DNA of 64,000 nucleotides from Mycobacterium basiliense (GTDB taxonomy: Bacteria > Actinomycetota > Actinomycetes > Mycobacteriales > Mycobacteriaceae), in assembly GCF_900292015.1 (NCBI RefSeq), contig NZ_LR130759.1:3596001-3660000 (forward strand), read 5' to 3'. Below the pieces are notes generated by a model. It was not told the DNA's origin. It searched no databases and saw nothing but the letters and a program-made list of their open reading frames with translations. Position numbers and translations under genes: made by a program. Each line of letters begins with the position of its first letter. Within the stretch, counting starts at the first letter, position 1. Positions 26,901 through 35,644 of this stretch are shown one piece after another.

Positions 26901-27072
26901 CGGACTACACGACCAGTGCGAACAACGTTCCCGCGCCGGGCTCGACGACGCGGAATATGCGGCGGCGTGGAACCAAGGCAGCGCACTGAGCTTTCACCAG
27001 GCCGTCGTAGTGGCCATGGGCGAAGACGAGAGCAACCATTTCGCAGGCGCCCCGGGCAATGCCGGACGGTAA
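23911..27072 (+). CDS. Ser/Thr protein kinase with STAND ATPase and TPR region (PknK-like)
   Basis: 1053 aa. The kinase domain covers ~65-320, with EVGRGGYGVVYRC, VAVK (K90), HRDVKPANVL (181-190), DFG (201-203) and SPAYSAPELL. A Ser/Arg-rich linker precedes a STAND/NB-ARC ATPase with Walker A GMGGVGKTT (393-401), Walker B LLVIDNCEQ and LPLAIELAAARLRAL. The remaining ~450 residues are TPR-like helices. This is the PknK layout (about 1,100 aa in M. tuberculosis), a cytoplasmic kinase linked to stationary-phase translation and regulator phosphorylation. The 277 bases between this gene and EmbR-like hold no gene. Kinase plus FHA regulator suggests a signalling pair. Confidence 0.92.
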   Translation: MTGTDAGKRPSDPAVTENEPYDVQHRVRRVDGGFFSATADAGELAGITTANAVAELAELGFIDAYEVGRGGYGVVYRCVQTELGRVVAVKTLTADVADLGPRFLREEQAMARLTAHPNIVPVLQVGQTASGLPFLVMPFCGHGCVQQRIERYGVLAVEEVLRIGVKIAGALESAHRVGVVHRDVKPANVLLTDYGEPALCDFGIARTEAGFQTAPGVFVGSPAYSAPELLAGEPPSAASDVYALGASLFAGLTGHAAFERRNGEQVVAQFLRIASEPIPDLRGSNIPADVAEVVNAAMSREPGDRPSAQELGELIQRAQAEHGLAVDAMALPGADGAERSRSARRGPTGTRSGAEGRGPGRVPVLPARLVGRRDELAQLRKSLYGSRLVTVTGMGGVGKTTLATAAAGQLRAEFSDQVWLVELAELADGDILAEVALAALGVCDQTGAPPTDVLVDFLGHGMTLLVIDNCEQIIDAVAKLVDTLLHHCPQLHILATSREVLDVDGESVLPLMPLPVPEPDADSTLGSLARYDAVELFVARARAGVPEFRLTQANAATVARVCARLDGLPLAIELAAARLRALSIEQIADGLADRYHLLSRGHRGAPTRQQNLVSCVAWSHDLCTPTEQHLWATLSVFAGSFDLPAARHLSADSLTDKQCLDVMCTLVDKSILIRTENDGQVRFRLLDTLRDYGRTHLTDTEHHQLRHHHADYYHRLSAQAFSDWFGPHQIEWLNRLTAEMPNLREALQFCLTHDPATALELAANLREVWIPRGMFSEGYRWLDLALTASPPIPSPQHVRALAHIAEFANFRGNLPEATRRVTQARQLYESLADRREIAVLECTDGHMAMINGDFERARECLRRAASATEDLQSKGCAMLLLGWDSLFWGDIDNASDWFEKALAVSESHDESLQRSYVLVCNGISAWRRGEFHRAEQQLRQGLQICRALNDRWMAAQYFEALAWCAGSNEDFRRAVMLMAAANVLSPATGFPLMALFSGLHDQCEQRSRAGLDDAEYAAAWNQGSALSFHQAVVVAMGEDESNHFAGAPGNAGR

Positions 27073-27136
27073 CCGGCTTGAGGTGATCTCTGATCCCGGT
27101 GGTTTCGTGTTGCGCATCAAAATCGCATAGCGCCTC

Positions 27137-27650
27137 TTAGCAGCCAACAAGATTTGGCCTCGCTTCCGGAGCCGCCCGGGCTGCCATCCGCCCGGAATCC
27201 ACGGCGTCATCAATCTGTTTGAACTTCACCATTCCGACTGCCGAGACGTCGGGCTCGCTAATGGCCGCAACTCGCGGCGCCTCGCCCAGGTTCCGGCCGG
27301 AGGTCGTAAGGTCCACGACGCGAAACAATGTCTTGCAGCGGCGGCAACACTTCATCGGCGCCGGCCATGAGCAGCCGGACCAACCCGGGGTGCCGACAAA
27401 ACGACGGCAGGAAGCCAAAGCCCTTCGACAGCAGGTACTTTCGGCGTTGGTTCACCCATATGACTTCGTCATCCGGATCCGCGCGCCTCGCGTCGGCCGG
27501 GGAACTGTTCACCAGCCCACCATCGACGAGGATCTGCTGACCGTGCGAAACCGGGGGCATGAGGCCGGGCGCGGATGCTTTCGCGGCCCACACGGGCGGT
27601 TCTCCACTGCTGGTACCCGCGGGTAAAGGTTGCACCGATCGACGAGGGTA
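27137..27650 (-). pseudogene. Patatin-like phospholipase remnant
   Basis: On the minus strand, one frame reads VWAAKASAPGLMPPVSHGQQ followed by ILVDGGLVNSSPAD, the second conserved block of patatin lipases with the catalytic Asp (DGG). From ~27418 the frame shifts to one reading SAVGMVKFKQIDDAVDSGRM, the patatin C-terminal signature. The N-terminal oxyanion and GxSxG part is missing. So this is a truncated and frameshifted fragment of a cytoplasmic patatin protein. The frames themselves are not functional genes. Confidence 0.65.
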
Positions 27651-27985
27651 CACCAGTGAGCTATCAAGGCAGGCCAACTGGACGACGGTAAGGATTTGTA
27701 AAGGTCGGGCCCCAATAGTACTGACATGCGAGCCCAGCATGTTCCAAGCACACAGCCCAATGCCCAGGTAGGTCGGCCCCGGGTTGCAAGCTTCTGCCCG
27801 CGGCCGCTTCGGCTGTGCCACCGCAGGTAACCCAGGCAACAGTAGGAGGTTTCGATGGCGATCGCAGCCCACCGGGCGACGATGGCACTGAGTTCTCGGA
27901 TGCCGAACTGAGCTCCTTCGAAATCTCTTTTTGCAGTCGCAGTCGCACCTTCGAAAAACGCTTCGGCGAAAGGATAGAGTCCGAG
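27651..27985. other. Region with no recognised gene before the TetR gene
   Basis: No supported gene. Open frames here overlap on both strands and lack family signatures. It probably contains decayed DNA upstream of the patatin remnant and the promoter of the TetR gene. Confidence 0.5.
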
Positions 27986-28795
27986 ATGGATACACCGAAA
28001 GGCAACGGCGCACGTCCCGTTCTTATCAGCACCGCGGCGCCGGGCATGCAGCAAACAACCAGGCACCCGGTCCAAGCTAGAACATTGCATGTTTCTGGGG
28101 AACCGCTTGGCGTGCGAGATGCAGCGGCCCACGACAACCTCCGGAGCGACGACAACGCAACCGCTGGTAGCGGCACCGACAACGAGCAGCGCCGACGGCG
28201 CGGCCGCCCGCGTGGCAACAACTCCAACACTCGCGAGCGTATCCTCGCCGCTGCTCGCGAACTGTTTGCGCGCAACGGTGTCGAACGGACATCGGTACGG
28301 GCCGTGGCCGCGGCGGCGGACGTGGATTCGGCGCTTGTGCACCACTACTTTGGAACCAAGCAGCAGCTTTTCGCCGCCGCGATCGAACTTCCGATCGACC
28401 CGAAGCAGGTGCTGGGCCACATGCGGAAGACTCCGGTCGAAGAACTCGGCTTCACGCTGCCGTCCACGCTGCTGCCGTTGTGGGATTCCGAACTCGGCGC
28501 TGGGTTGATCGCCACCCTACGGTCCGTGTTCGAGGGCGGAGATGCGAGTTTGGCCCGCTCCTTCCTGCAGGAAGTGGTCGCCGCCGAAGTGGGTTCTTTG
28601 GTCGACAACCCGCCAGGCACCGGCGCGATCCGCGCCCAGTTTGTCGCGTCGCAATTGCTGGGCGTGGTCATGGCTCGCTACATCGTGCAGATCGAGCCGT
28701 TCGCGTCGATGCCCGCCGAGGACATCGCGCGAGCCATCGCGCCGAACCTGCAGCGCTACCTCACCGAGGAGCTGGAGTTCCCGCAGGCGTCGTGA
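27986..28795 (+). CDS. TetR-family regulator with long disordered N-terminus
   Basis: 269 aa if started at ATG 27986, which has an AGGA-type site upstream; later starts are possible. The first ~75 residues are polar and low-complexity, ending in [12 protein letters not shown]. The TetR HTH follows ([48 protein letters not shown]), then a ligand domain of normal length. It is 335 bases upstream of the type III glutamine synthetase gene, separated by an 18-base repeat and a strong hairpin, so it is probably transcribed independently. Target unknown. Confidence 0.85.
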   Translation: MDTPKGNGARPVLISTAAPGMQQTTRHPVQARTLHVSGEPLGVRDAAAHDNLRSDDNATAGSGTDNEQRRRRGRPRGNNSNTRERILAAARELFARNGVERTSVRAVAAAADVDSALVHHYFGTKQQLFAAAIELPIDPKQVLGHMRKTPVEELGFTLPSTLLPLWDSELGAGLIATLRSVFEGGDASLARSFLQEVVAAEVGSLVDNPPGTGAIRAQFVASQLLGVVMARYIVQIEPFASMPAEDIARAIAPNLQRYLTEELEFPQAS

Positions 28796-28810
28796 ATCGG
28801 GCGTGCTCGC

Positions 28811-28859
28811 CGTCGTCATCGACCACGCCGTCGTCATCGACCACGCCGTCGTCATCGAC
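28811..28859. repeat. 18-base tandem repeat (2.7 copies)
   Basis: CGTCGTCATCGACCACGC is repeated at 28811 and 28829, with a partial copy at 28847. It lies just after the TetR stop and outside any gene. Confidence 0.85.
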
Positions 28860-28869
28860 AAAATGGGCC

Positions 28870-28920
28870 TCCTCGACCCGGCCGCGCCGGGACACCGTTC
28901 CGGCGCGGCCGGGTCGAGGA
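28870..28920 (+). terminator. 21-bp perfect stem-loop after the TetR gene
   Basis: Arms 28870-28890 and 28900-28920 are exact complements around a 9-base loop; the core is CCGGCCGCGCCGG. Such long GC stems without a U-run are common mycobacterial terminators. It separates the TetR gene from the glutamine synthetase gene. Confidence 0.75.
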
Positions 28921-29130
28921 CGGGACCATCGCGCACACGCTCGCGCCCGCCCGCATCACCCCGATCGTGATTTGGGCTCGGGGCCACGACGCCCGGCCGG
29001 TTCTCACGTTCGCAACCGTTGTGGGTCCACCGTTGACACCGGCGTAACAAGTTTGCCATCGAACCTTCTTAAGGTGAGGCGGTCCACACGGTCGAGAAAT
29101 CGTGGACCCCCTCAGTGCTTAGGAGCTCAA

Positions 29131-31308
29131 TTGAGCGGAAACGCTGTTCGTCTGCAGGCGATCAACAACGTCGAGGCATATGTCCCCCCAGCCGTCAGCT
29201 TCGTCGCGGGTGAAACCCCCGGTGAGATCTTCGGCTCCAACGTCTTCACCAAAGCCGAGATGCAGGCCCGCCTACCCAAATCGGTTTACAAGTCGGTGCT
29301 GGCGACGATCGAGAGGGGCGCCAGGCTGGACCCCGCGATCGCCGACGCCGTCGCCGTCGCGATGAAGGACTGGGCGCTGGAGAAGGGCGCCACCCACTAC
29401 GCCCACGTCTTCTACCCGATGACCGGGCTGACCGCCGAGAAGCACGACAGCTTCTTAGAACCCACCTCCGATGGACAGACGCTGGCCGAATTCGCCGGTA
29501 AGACCCTTATTCAGGGCGAACCCGACGCCTCCAGCTTCCCCTCGGGTGGGTTACGCAGCACCTTCGAGGCGCGCGGCTACACCGGCTGGGACGTCACCAG
29601 CCCGGCCTATGTCCTGGAAAACCCGAACGGCAATACCCTCTGCATTCCAACAATCTTCGTCTCGATGACCGGGGATGCCCTGGACTACAAGACTCCGCTG
29701 CTGCGCAGCCAGCAGGCCATGGGCGTGCACGCCGAGCGGATTCTGCGGCTGTTCGGCCACAAGGACCCCAACAAGGTCGTCTCGTTCTGCGGCCCCGAGC
29801 AGGAATACTTCCTTGTCGATCGGCACTTCTTCCTGGCCCGGCCCGATCTGGTCAACGCGGGTCGCACCGTCTTCGGTGCCAAGCCGCCCAAGGGCCAGGA
29901 GTTCGACGATCACTACTTCGGCGCGGTTCCCGAGCGGGTCCTGGGCTTCATGATGGACACCGAGCGCGAGCTGTTCAAACTCGGCATCCCCGCCAAGACC
30001 CGGCACAACGAGGTGGCTCCCGGCCAGTTCGAGGTGGCACCGATGTTCGAGCGCGCCAACATCGCCTCGGACCACCAGCAGCTGCTGATGACGGTATTCA
30101 AGACTTTGGCCAAAAAGCACGGCATGGAATGCCTGTTCCACGAGAAGCCATTCGCCGGCGTCAATGGCTCGGGCAAACACGTCAACTTTTCGGTCGGTAA
30201 CGCCGAGCTCGGCTCACTGCTCGTCCCCGGCGACACCCCGCACGAGAATGCCCAGTTCCTGGTGTTCTGCGCCGCGGTGATCCGTGCCGTGCACAAATAC
30301 GCCGGGCTGCTGCGGGTCTCGGTGGCATCGGCCACCAATGATCATCGGTTGGGCGCCAACGAGGCCCCGCCCGCGATCATCTCGATCTTCCTCGGTGAGC
30401 AACTCGCCGACGTGTTCGAGCAGATCGCCAAAGGGGCGGCCACATCGTCGAAAGGCAAAGGCACCATGATCATTGGTGTCGACACCTTGCCGCCGCTACC
30501 CACCGATCCCGGTGACCGCAACCGCACCAGCCCGTTCGCGTTTACCGGCAACCGATTCGAATTCCGGGCGCCGGGCTCTGGGCAAACGGTCGCTGTCCCG
30601 ATGACCATCCTGAACACCATCATGGCCGACTCTTTCGACTACATGGCCACGATCCTGGAGAAGGCCGTCGAGAACGGGGAGGATTTCGATAAGGCCGTGC
30701 AGAAGCTGCTCACCGAGATCATCAGCGAACACGGTGCGGTGGTGTTCAACGGCGACGGCTATTCGGAGAACTGGCAGATCGAGGCCGCCGAGCGCGGCTT
30801 GCCCAATCTCAAGACTTCGCTGGACGCCATTCCCGAATTGATCAAGCCGGAGTCGATCGACCTCTTCGCGAAATATGGCGTGTTCAACGAACGCGAGCTG
30901 CACAGCCGCTACGAGGTACGGCTGGAGCAGTACGCGCTGACCATCGCGGTTGAGGCGCGGCTGACGTTGGAGATGGGAACCACGGTCATCCTGCCCGCGG
31001 CGATCCGCTACCAGACCGAACTCGCCCAGAACGTCGCTACCCTGAAAGCCGCCGGCGTTGAACCGAGCATGGCGGCACTCGAAGCGATCTCGGCTCCGCT
31101 TGCCGACCTCTCCGCAGCGCTGGCGACACTGAAGGCGGCGCTGTCCGAGCACTCGGCGGACACCGCGCTCACCGAGGCCAGGCATGCGCAGCAAGCGCTG
31201 CTACCGGCGATGGACGCGGTGCGCGACGCCGCCGACACGCTGGAAAGCGTTGTCGCCGACGACTTGTGGCCGCTGCCCACCTACCAGGAGATGCTCTACA
31301 TCCTCTGA
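29131..31308 (+). CDS. Glutamine synthetase, type III (GlnN-like)
   Basis: 725 aa from TTG 29131, with AGGAG about 7 bases upstream; the frame is open further left but unconserved. The type III N-terminal domain ([20 protein letters not shown]) is followed by the catalytic domain: [58 protein letters not shown] and [17 protein letters not shown]. These provide the metal, glutamate and ATP sites. The C-terminus is helical (ALAALKAAL-type). GSIII is a dodecameric enzyme of ~700 aa, much longer than the ~478-aa GlnA1 of mycobacteria, and lacks the adenylylation loop. It makes glutamine from glutamate and ammonia. Its presence besides GlnA1 is notable. Confidence 0.95.
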   Translation: MSGNAVRLQAINNVEAYVPPAVSFVAGETPGEIFGSNVFTKAEMQARLPKSVYKSVLATIERGARLDPAIADAVAVAMKDWALEKGATHYAHVFYPMTGLTAEKHDSFLEPTSDGQTLAEFAGKTLIQGEPDASSFPSGGLRSTFEARGYTGWDVTSPAYVLENPNGNTLCIPTIFVSMTGDALDYKTPLLRSQQAMGVHAERILRLFGHKDPNKVVSFCGPEQEYFLVDRHFFLARPDLVNAGRTVFGAKPPKGQEFDDHYFGAVPERVLGFMMDTERELFKLGIPAKTRHNEVAPGQFEVAPMFERANIASDHQQLLMTVFKTLAKKHGMECLFHEKPFAGVNGSGKHVNFSVGNAELGSLLVPGDTPHENAQFLVFCAAVIRAVHKYAGLLRVSVASATNDHRLGANEAPPAIISIFLGEQLADVFEQIAKGAATSSKGKGTMIIGVDTLPPLPTDPGDRNRTSPFAFTGNRFEFRAPGSGQTVAVPMTILNTIMADSFDYMATILEKAVENGEDFDKAVQKLLTEIISEHGAVVFNGDGYSENWQIEAAERGLPNLKTSLDAIPELIKPESIDLFAKYGVFNERELHSRYEVRLEQYALTIAVEARLTLEMGTTVILPAAIRYQTELAQNVATLKAAGVEPSMAALEAISAPLADLSAALATLKAALSEHSADTALTEARHAQQALLPAMDAVRDAADTLESVVADDLWPLPTYQEMLYIL

Positions 31309-31314
31309 TGAGCC

Positions 31315-31379
31315 CGTCGGGCGTGGGGGTCGGACGTGCATGCGCGTCCGCTGGTGATTCAGGGCCCCCACGCCCGACG
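31315..31379 (+). terminator. Terminator after glutamine synthetase
   Basis: Two 15-base arms, CGTCGGGCGTGGGGG (31315-31329) and CCCCCACGCCCGACG (31365-31379), are perfect complements. A second small hairpin (CGGACGTGCATGCGCGTCCG) sits in the loop. It begins 7 bases after the TGA. Confidence 0.8.
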
Positions 31380-31523
31380 ACCCGGGCCACTGTCGGCGCA
31401 CACCCCTGCTCGTCGTAGTCACTCCCACGCGGCATCATGCGAGTTCACGTTGCCAGGGCGTTTGTCGGCCGGCACCTCGAGGGCGCATGCTCAGTGTCTC
31501 GACAGATCGGAGGTGCAGGATCG

Positions 31524-32252
31524 ATGACCCGCGACATTGCCACAGAGGTAGCCGACGACGGCGTCGCGACACTAACGCTGGACCGACCGGAGCGGCGCAA
31601 CGCGCTGTCGATCAAGGTTCGCGAGGAGATCAGCGACCAGCTCGACAACTGGGCGACCGATCCGGCAGTCCGCGCGGTCGTGCTCACCGGAGCGGGGTCG
31701 ACGTTTTGCGCCGGATTCGACCTCGGCGAATTCGCGCAGGCCGATCTCGCGCCACGGATTCGGGACAGCTCGCATCGCTACCACCTCGCCGTCTGGCAGT
31801 TCGCCAAGCCGCTGGTGGCCGCCGTCAACGGCCCGGCGGTGGGCGGCGGTATGGATCTGTCTGTGCTGTGCGACTTTCGAATCGCCTCGACCAATGCGGT
31901 ATTTGGACATCCCGAAATCAAATTCGGTGCGCCACCGCTGTTTACCCCGCTGCAGTGGATCGTCGGCATGGGGGTAGCACGTGACCTGTGTCTGACGGGA
32001 CGGCGAATCGACGCGACCGAGGCCCTGCGGGTCGGCTTGGTGAACAACGTCAGCGAACCCGGGCGGGTGCTCGATGACGCTTTGGCGGTCGCGCGCACCA
32101 TTCTCGAGGCTCCCCAGGCCGCGCTCGAGTTCACCAAGCGCTACGTGGTGAGCAGCCCTAGCGCCACCTTCGAGCAAGCCTTTGCCGTGGAGCACGACGC
32201 GGTGTTCGACGAGTTTTTGCAGGGTTCGTCGGGCCCGCGGAGCACCCCATGA
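31524..32252 (+). CDS. Enoyl-CoA hydratase/isomerase (crotonase) family protein
   Basis: 242 aa from ATG 31524, with GGAGG upstream. Crotonase signatures are TLTLDRPERRNALSI, GAGSTFCAGFDLGEF (first oxyanion hole) and AAVNGPAVGGGMDLSVLCDF (second oxyanion hole), then FGHPEIKFGAPP and the usual GLVNNV region. The typical Glu catalytic pair is not clearly conserved (VLCDFRIA), so hydratase activity on a simple enoyl-CoA is uncertain. The stop overlaps the start of the amidohydrolase gene (ATGA), so the two proteins work together, probably in degradation of an acyl-CoA or aromatic intermediate. Confidence 0.9.
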   Translation: MTRDIATEVADDGVATLTLDRPERRNALSIKVREEISDQLDNWATDPAVRAVVLTGAGSTFCAGFDLGEFAQADLAPRIRDSSHRYHLAVWQFAKPLVAAVNGPAVGGGMDLSVLCDFRIASTNAVFGHPEIKFGAPPLFTPLQWIVGMGVARDLCLTGRRIDATEALRVGLVNNVSEPGRVLDDALAVARTILEAPQAALEFTKRYVVSSPSATFEQAFAVEHDAVFDEFLQGSSGPRSTP

Positions 32253-33172
32253 CCCCGGCCGAGCCACGGGTGCCCGTCGTCGATATGTGGGCGCCGGTGG
32301 TGCCATCCACCGAGATCATCGACGACCTGCGGGCTGGCTTTCCCGCCGAACTTTTGTCGTACTTTGCAGTCTTTAGCAAACAAGCCATCAGCGCCGAGGT
32401 GTTTAGCGACTATGTAGCGACGCGACGCTGCAGCGACGAGCACATACTTCAGTCCCTCGACGACGCCGCCATCACCCGGAGTTTGATCACGGGGTTCGAC
32501 GAAAAGTCGACGTGCGGAGTCACTTTCGTGAACAACACCCCGGTGGCCGCACTGGCGGCGCGCCATCCCGAGCGATTCATACCGTTCGCCGGCGCCGACA
32601 TCATGGCCGGCAGCTCGGCCGTCGACGAGTTCGAATGTTGGGTGCTAGAACACGGTTTCCGCGGTCTAAGCCTGCGCCCTTTCATGATTGGGCGCCCCGC
32701 ATCCGATCCGGCCTACTCCCCCTTCTACGCCAAGTGCATCGAACTGGGTGTCCCACTTTCCATCCACACGTCGGCCAATTGGACTCGGACTCGGCCCAGC
32801 GATCTGGGTCACCCACGCCACATCGACGATGTCGCGTGCCGGTTTCCCGAGCTGACGATTCTGATGAGTCACGGCGGCTATCCCTGGGTGCTCGAGGCAT
32901 GCCTGATCGCGTGGAAACATCCCAATGTCTACCTGGAGCTGGCCGCACACCGTCCCAAGTACTTTGCGTCGACGGGCACCGGATGGGAACCGCTGATGCG
33001 TTTCGGGCAGACGACCATCCGCGACAAAGTCATCTACGGCAGCGGCGGGTTTCTCTTTAACCGTCCCTACGCCCAACTATGCGACGAGATGCGCGCGCTG
33101 CCGGTCCGGCGCGAAGTCCTCGAGGACTGGTTGTGGCGCAACGCCACTCGGCTGCTGCGGCTCGATGAGTAA
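32249..33172 (+). CDS. Amidohydrolase-2 family protein with degenerate metal site
   Basis: 307 aa, translationally coupled to the crotonase gene. The TIM-barrel layout of amidohydrolase-2/ACMSD-like decarboxylases is clear: RHPERFIPFAGADI, FRGLSLRPFMIG, GVPLSIHTSANW and LTILMSHGGYPWVLEA. However, the usual N-terminal D/xHxH metal motif is replaced by VVDMWAP. The final catalytic Asp (GSD/GTD) is replaced in KVIYGSGGFLFNRP. Two histidines (IHTS, SHGG) remain. It may bind a different metal set, act without metal, or be a non-catalytic homologue. Substrate unknown. Confidence 0.87.
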   Translation: MTPAEPRVPVVDMWAPVVPSTEIIDDLRAGFPAELLSYFAVFSKQAISAEVFSDYVATRRCSDEHILQSLDDAAITRSLITGFDEKSTCGVTFVNNTPVAALAARHPERFIPFAGADIMAGSSAVDEFECWVLEHGFRGLSLRPFMIGRPASDPAYSPFYAKCIELGVPLSIHTSANWTRTRPSDLGHPRHIDDVACRFPELTILMSHGGYPWVLEACLIAWKHPNVYLELAAHRPKYFASTGTGWEPLMRFGQTTIRDKVIYGSGGFLFNRPYAQLCDEMRALPVRREVLEDWLWRNATRLLRLDE

Positions 33173-33357
33173 ACGCACGCTTACCGGCCATTCTCAGCCG
33201 GGGCGATCGGCTATTCGGGCAAATAAGCTCGTTGGTCAAGGCATGAAGGTCGACGACTCCACGGGCGCTCCAGTCGCCGCCGACCGTCGGCCAGGCTCGG
33301 TCTTCGCCACGCGGGTGGCAGCGGAAATTGCTCGTGCATGGGCGGGTCGGCGGCCGC

Positions 33358-34644
33358 TCATTCGTGTCCGGGCGGTCGAAGACCAAGGGCGCTCAGCAGC
33401 TCGTCACGCCCCCACGGCCGACGACTTTCGTTATCGGCGGAGTCTCTGAGCCGTCCACTTTGAGCCCGCAACCCGGACCGCTTCTTCAGCTTTTGGCGCA
33501 ACCCTCGAAGACTGGTCAGTGGAAGGAACAGTGTCGGGGCGTCACGCTGGGCCTCAACCCGGCGCCCGGGGTCTCCGTGCTGCGCAGAGTTGCTGGGGTG
33601 CAGCGGGTTAGCCGGGTGCAACGCCGGGGCCTGAGTCGCAGGTACTGAGGCCGCCGCCGAGACGGCCGCCGGTGCCGCCGGTGTCCCAACCTCACCCAGG
33701 CCGCCGCTGACACCGGAATCTGCGATCGCGCCGCCCGCCCAAGGTGCGCCGACCCACGGGGTCGTCCCGTAGCCCATGCCCGGGCCGCCGTGGCTAGCAG
33801 CGACGACGGGGCCGTGGCCGCCCCACCAGCTGGTGGCACCCGCGGCACCGGCATCCCCCGGGCCAGCCAGGCCGCCGGTACCGGCATCGCCGGCGACGCC
33901 GACGCCGACGCCGACGCCGTCACTACCGCCACCGTTGTCAGTGACCACCCCGCCGCTGGCGCTGCTGTGCTGGGTGGGCGCGGTATCGCCGGCCGAGGCC
34001 CCGACACCACCGTGCTGAACGCCGGCACCGAGCGCGGCGCCGTTGTCGGTGGCGCCAACAGCGTTGGATTGGGTGAGGTGCTGAGCGGAACCACCACCGC
34101 CCGGTCCGGTCGGGCCGGCACCGCCAGGGCCGACCGGTCCGGCGTTGCCGCCGAGCTGGCCAGCGTCATGTGGCCCGCCGAGCACGCCACTACCGACCGC
34201 GTCCGCGTTCCAGCCGTTTGCGACGGTTTGACCGATTCCGCCAAGGCCGCCGGCGCCGCCGTTCTTCCCGCCGCCCAGCACGCCGTTGCCGATTGGTGAA
34301 CCACCGGCCCGATTCTCACTCGACATGCCTACCGCGCCCAGCACCGTCTCCAGCGGTGAGGCGTTGGCGGCCTCCGCATTGGCGTAGGAGCCCGCACCCG
34401 CCTGCAGGGCCTGCACGAACCGGTCGTGAAACAGCTCCGCTCGGGCGCTAAGGGCCTGATAAGCCTGCGCGTGGGCGCCAAACAGCGCCGCGATCAGCAT
34501 CGACACGTTGTCACCGCCGGCGGGCAACACCGCCGCCGTCGGGACCGCAGCGGCGGCATTGGCTGACTGCATCGTCGAACCGATCGCGGCGAGATCCCCG
34601 GCCGTTGCCGCCAACACGTGCGGCGCCGCGACCACGTACGACAT
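33358..34644 (-). CDS. PE-family protein with unique C-terminus
   Basis: 428 aa from ATG 34644 (MSYVVAAPHVLAATAGDLAA). The PE domain (1-~95, with [20 protein letters not shown]) is followed by a Gly/Ala-rich region that resembles a short PGRS stretch (NAGPVGPGGAGPTGPGGG, GVGVGVGVAGDAGTGG) and a Pro/Ala segment. It ends in an unusual basic tail (LRGLRQKLKKRSGLRAQSGR). Likely secreted by an ESX system. It is not close to a PPE gene, so its partner is unclear. Confidence 0.87.
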   Translation of the reverse strand: MSYVVAAPHVLAATAGDLAAIGSTMQSANAAAAVPTAAVLPAGGDNVSMLIAALFGAHAQAYQALSARAELFHDRFVQALQAGAGSYANAEAANASPLETVLGAVGMSSENRAGGSPIGNGVLGGGKNGGAGGLGGIGQTVANGWNADAVGSGVLGGPHDAGQLGGNAGPVGPGGAGPTGPGGGGSAQHLTQSNAVGATDNGAALGAGVQHGGVGASAGDTAPTQHSSASGGVVTDNGGGSDGVGVGVGVAGDAGTGGLAGPGDAGAAGATSWWGGHGPVVAASHGGPGMGYGTTPWVGAPWAGGAIADSGVSGGLGEVGTPAAPAAVSAAASVPATQAPALHPANPLHPSNSAQHGDPGRRVEAQRDAPTLFLPLTSLRGLRQKLKKRSGLRAQSGRLRDSADNESRRPWGRDELLSALGLRPPGHE

Positions 34645-35103
34645 GGGCGAACAACCCCTATTTCTGGACTCGACCGGTGGCCGAATCGTCTTTGATTGCG
34701 CTGACAGCGCAAATCCTATCGCGATCGGGGGCGGCATCCCAGGGTTGCGACACGTCGCGGACCCCCAACACCCGACGTCGACGCGAGGGGTTGGCTGTCC
34801 GCGATGCCCGGCCGGCACCCAACGTCAGCCTTTGGTAACTAGCAGGTGATCGCGCTTTTGGATCCCCAATGGGATTGCCGTGGCATGTGTTTGGTGCGCG
34901 CCGCACCGGCACTGGAGCTGTGAGCGCGCCACGACCATCCGATGCTCATCGTTTTGACAACGACACGGTTACGGTGGGTGGCGCCCGGTATCGGTTCCGC
35001 AACTAATCCGGCCGCTCGCCTAGGAAACTCCGTAGGACGGCGATACAGTTCCGCCCGCGCCGTTCGATTGCGCAGCTATCTTCATGAGCACGATCCCGAG
35101 AGA
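34645..35103. other. Divergent intergenic region
   Basis: 459 bases between the PE gene and the small secreted protein. It holds both promoters. I see no gene and no clear operator. Confidence 0.5.
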
Positions 35104-35637
35104 GTGGCGTTGAAAAAGTTTGATCAATTCAGCATCATGCTGGCTGCCGGCGCTGGGCTCTTCGGGGCCGCCTTGGCCGCTAGCCCGGGCGCGACCAGCG
35201 CCCCGCTGCCGCTGGGCGGCCCCACCTGCCTTGAACAGATGGCGGGGCTTGCCGCGCCCGCTGGTGCGCCGCCGGTGATCGCGCCGATCCTGCCTGGTCC
35301 GCCGGTCGCTGGGGCGGTCCCGCTTGGTCCGGCGCTACCTGCCGCGCTGCCTGGCGCAGCCGCGCTGCCGGCGAGCGCATTGCCGGTTGGCGCCCCGCTG
35401 CCGGCAGGTGCTCCGGTAATCGCAGGTACGCCGCTGCCGGCGGCCGCAGGAGGGCCGGATGGCACGCCGGCCGGCGCGCCGCTATTGCAGCAGGCCGCTA
35501 CCGGCAAGGGCGTGCCAACTCATCAAGACCGGGAACTGAGTGCTGATCCGGTGGTGCTGCCCGGCCCACCGCCGGCGCCGGCGCCGGCGACGTTGGCTGC
35601 GGCCACGGCGCCGCTTCCGCCGTGCTGCAACCCGTGA
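35104..35637 (+). CDS. Small secreted Ala/Pro-rich protein
   Basis: 177 aa from GTG 35104 (TTG 35110 is an alternative). A classic signal peptide (KKFDQFSIMLAAGAGLFGAA, cleavage near ALAASPGATSA) precedes a ~140-residue low-complexity region of Pro, Ala, Gly and Leu, with repeated PLPAGAP/PALPGA units. It ends CCNP. No domain was recognised. The stop is 7 bases from the convergent L,D-transpeptidase stop. A cell-wall or surface role is inferred from the signal peptide only. Confidence 0.78.
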   Translation: MALKKFDQFSIMLAAGAGLFGAALAASPGATSAPLPLGGPTCLEQMAGLAAPAGAPPVIAPILPGPPVAGAVPLGPALPAALPGAAALPASALPVGAPLPAGAPVIAGTPLPAAAGGPDGTPAGAPLLQQAATGKGVPTHQDRELSADPVVLPGPPPAPAPATLAAATAPLPPCCNP

Positions 35638-35644
35638 ACTGCCG

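Noticed and set aside
27258..28420. 251- and 303-residue minus-strand frames
   Set aside because: Only the patatin-like stretch near 27300-27650 is protein-like; the rest is opposite the TetR gene and lacks signatures.
28811..28859. CRISPR array
   Set aside because: Repeats are directly adjacent with no spacers and only 2.7 copies.
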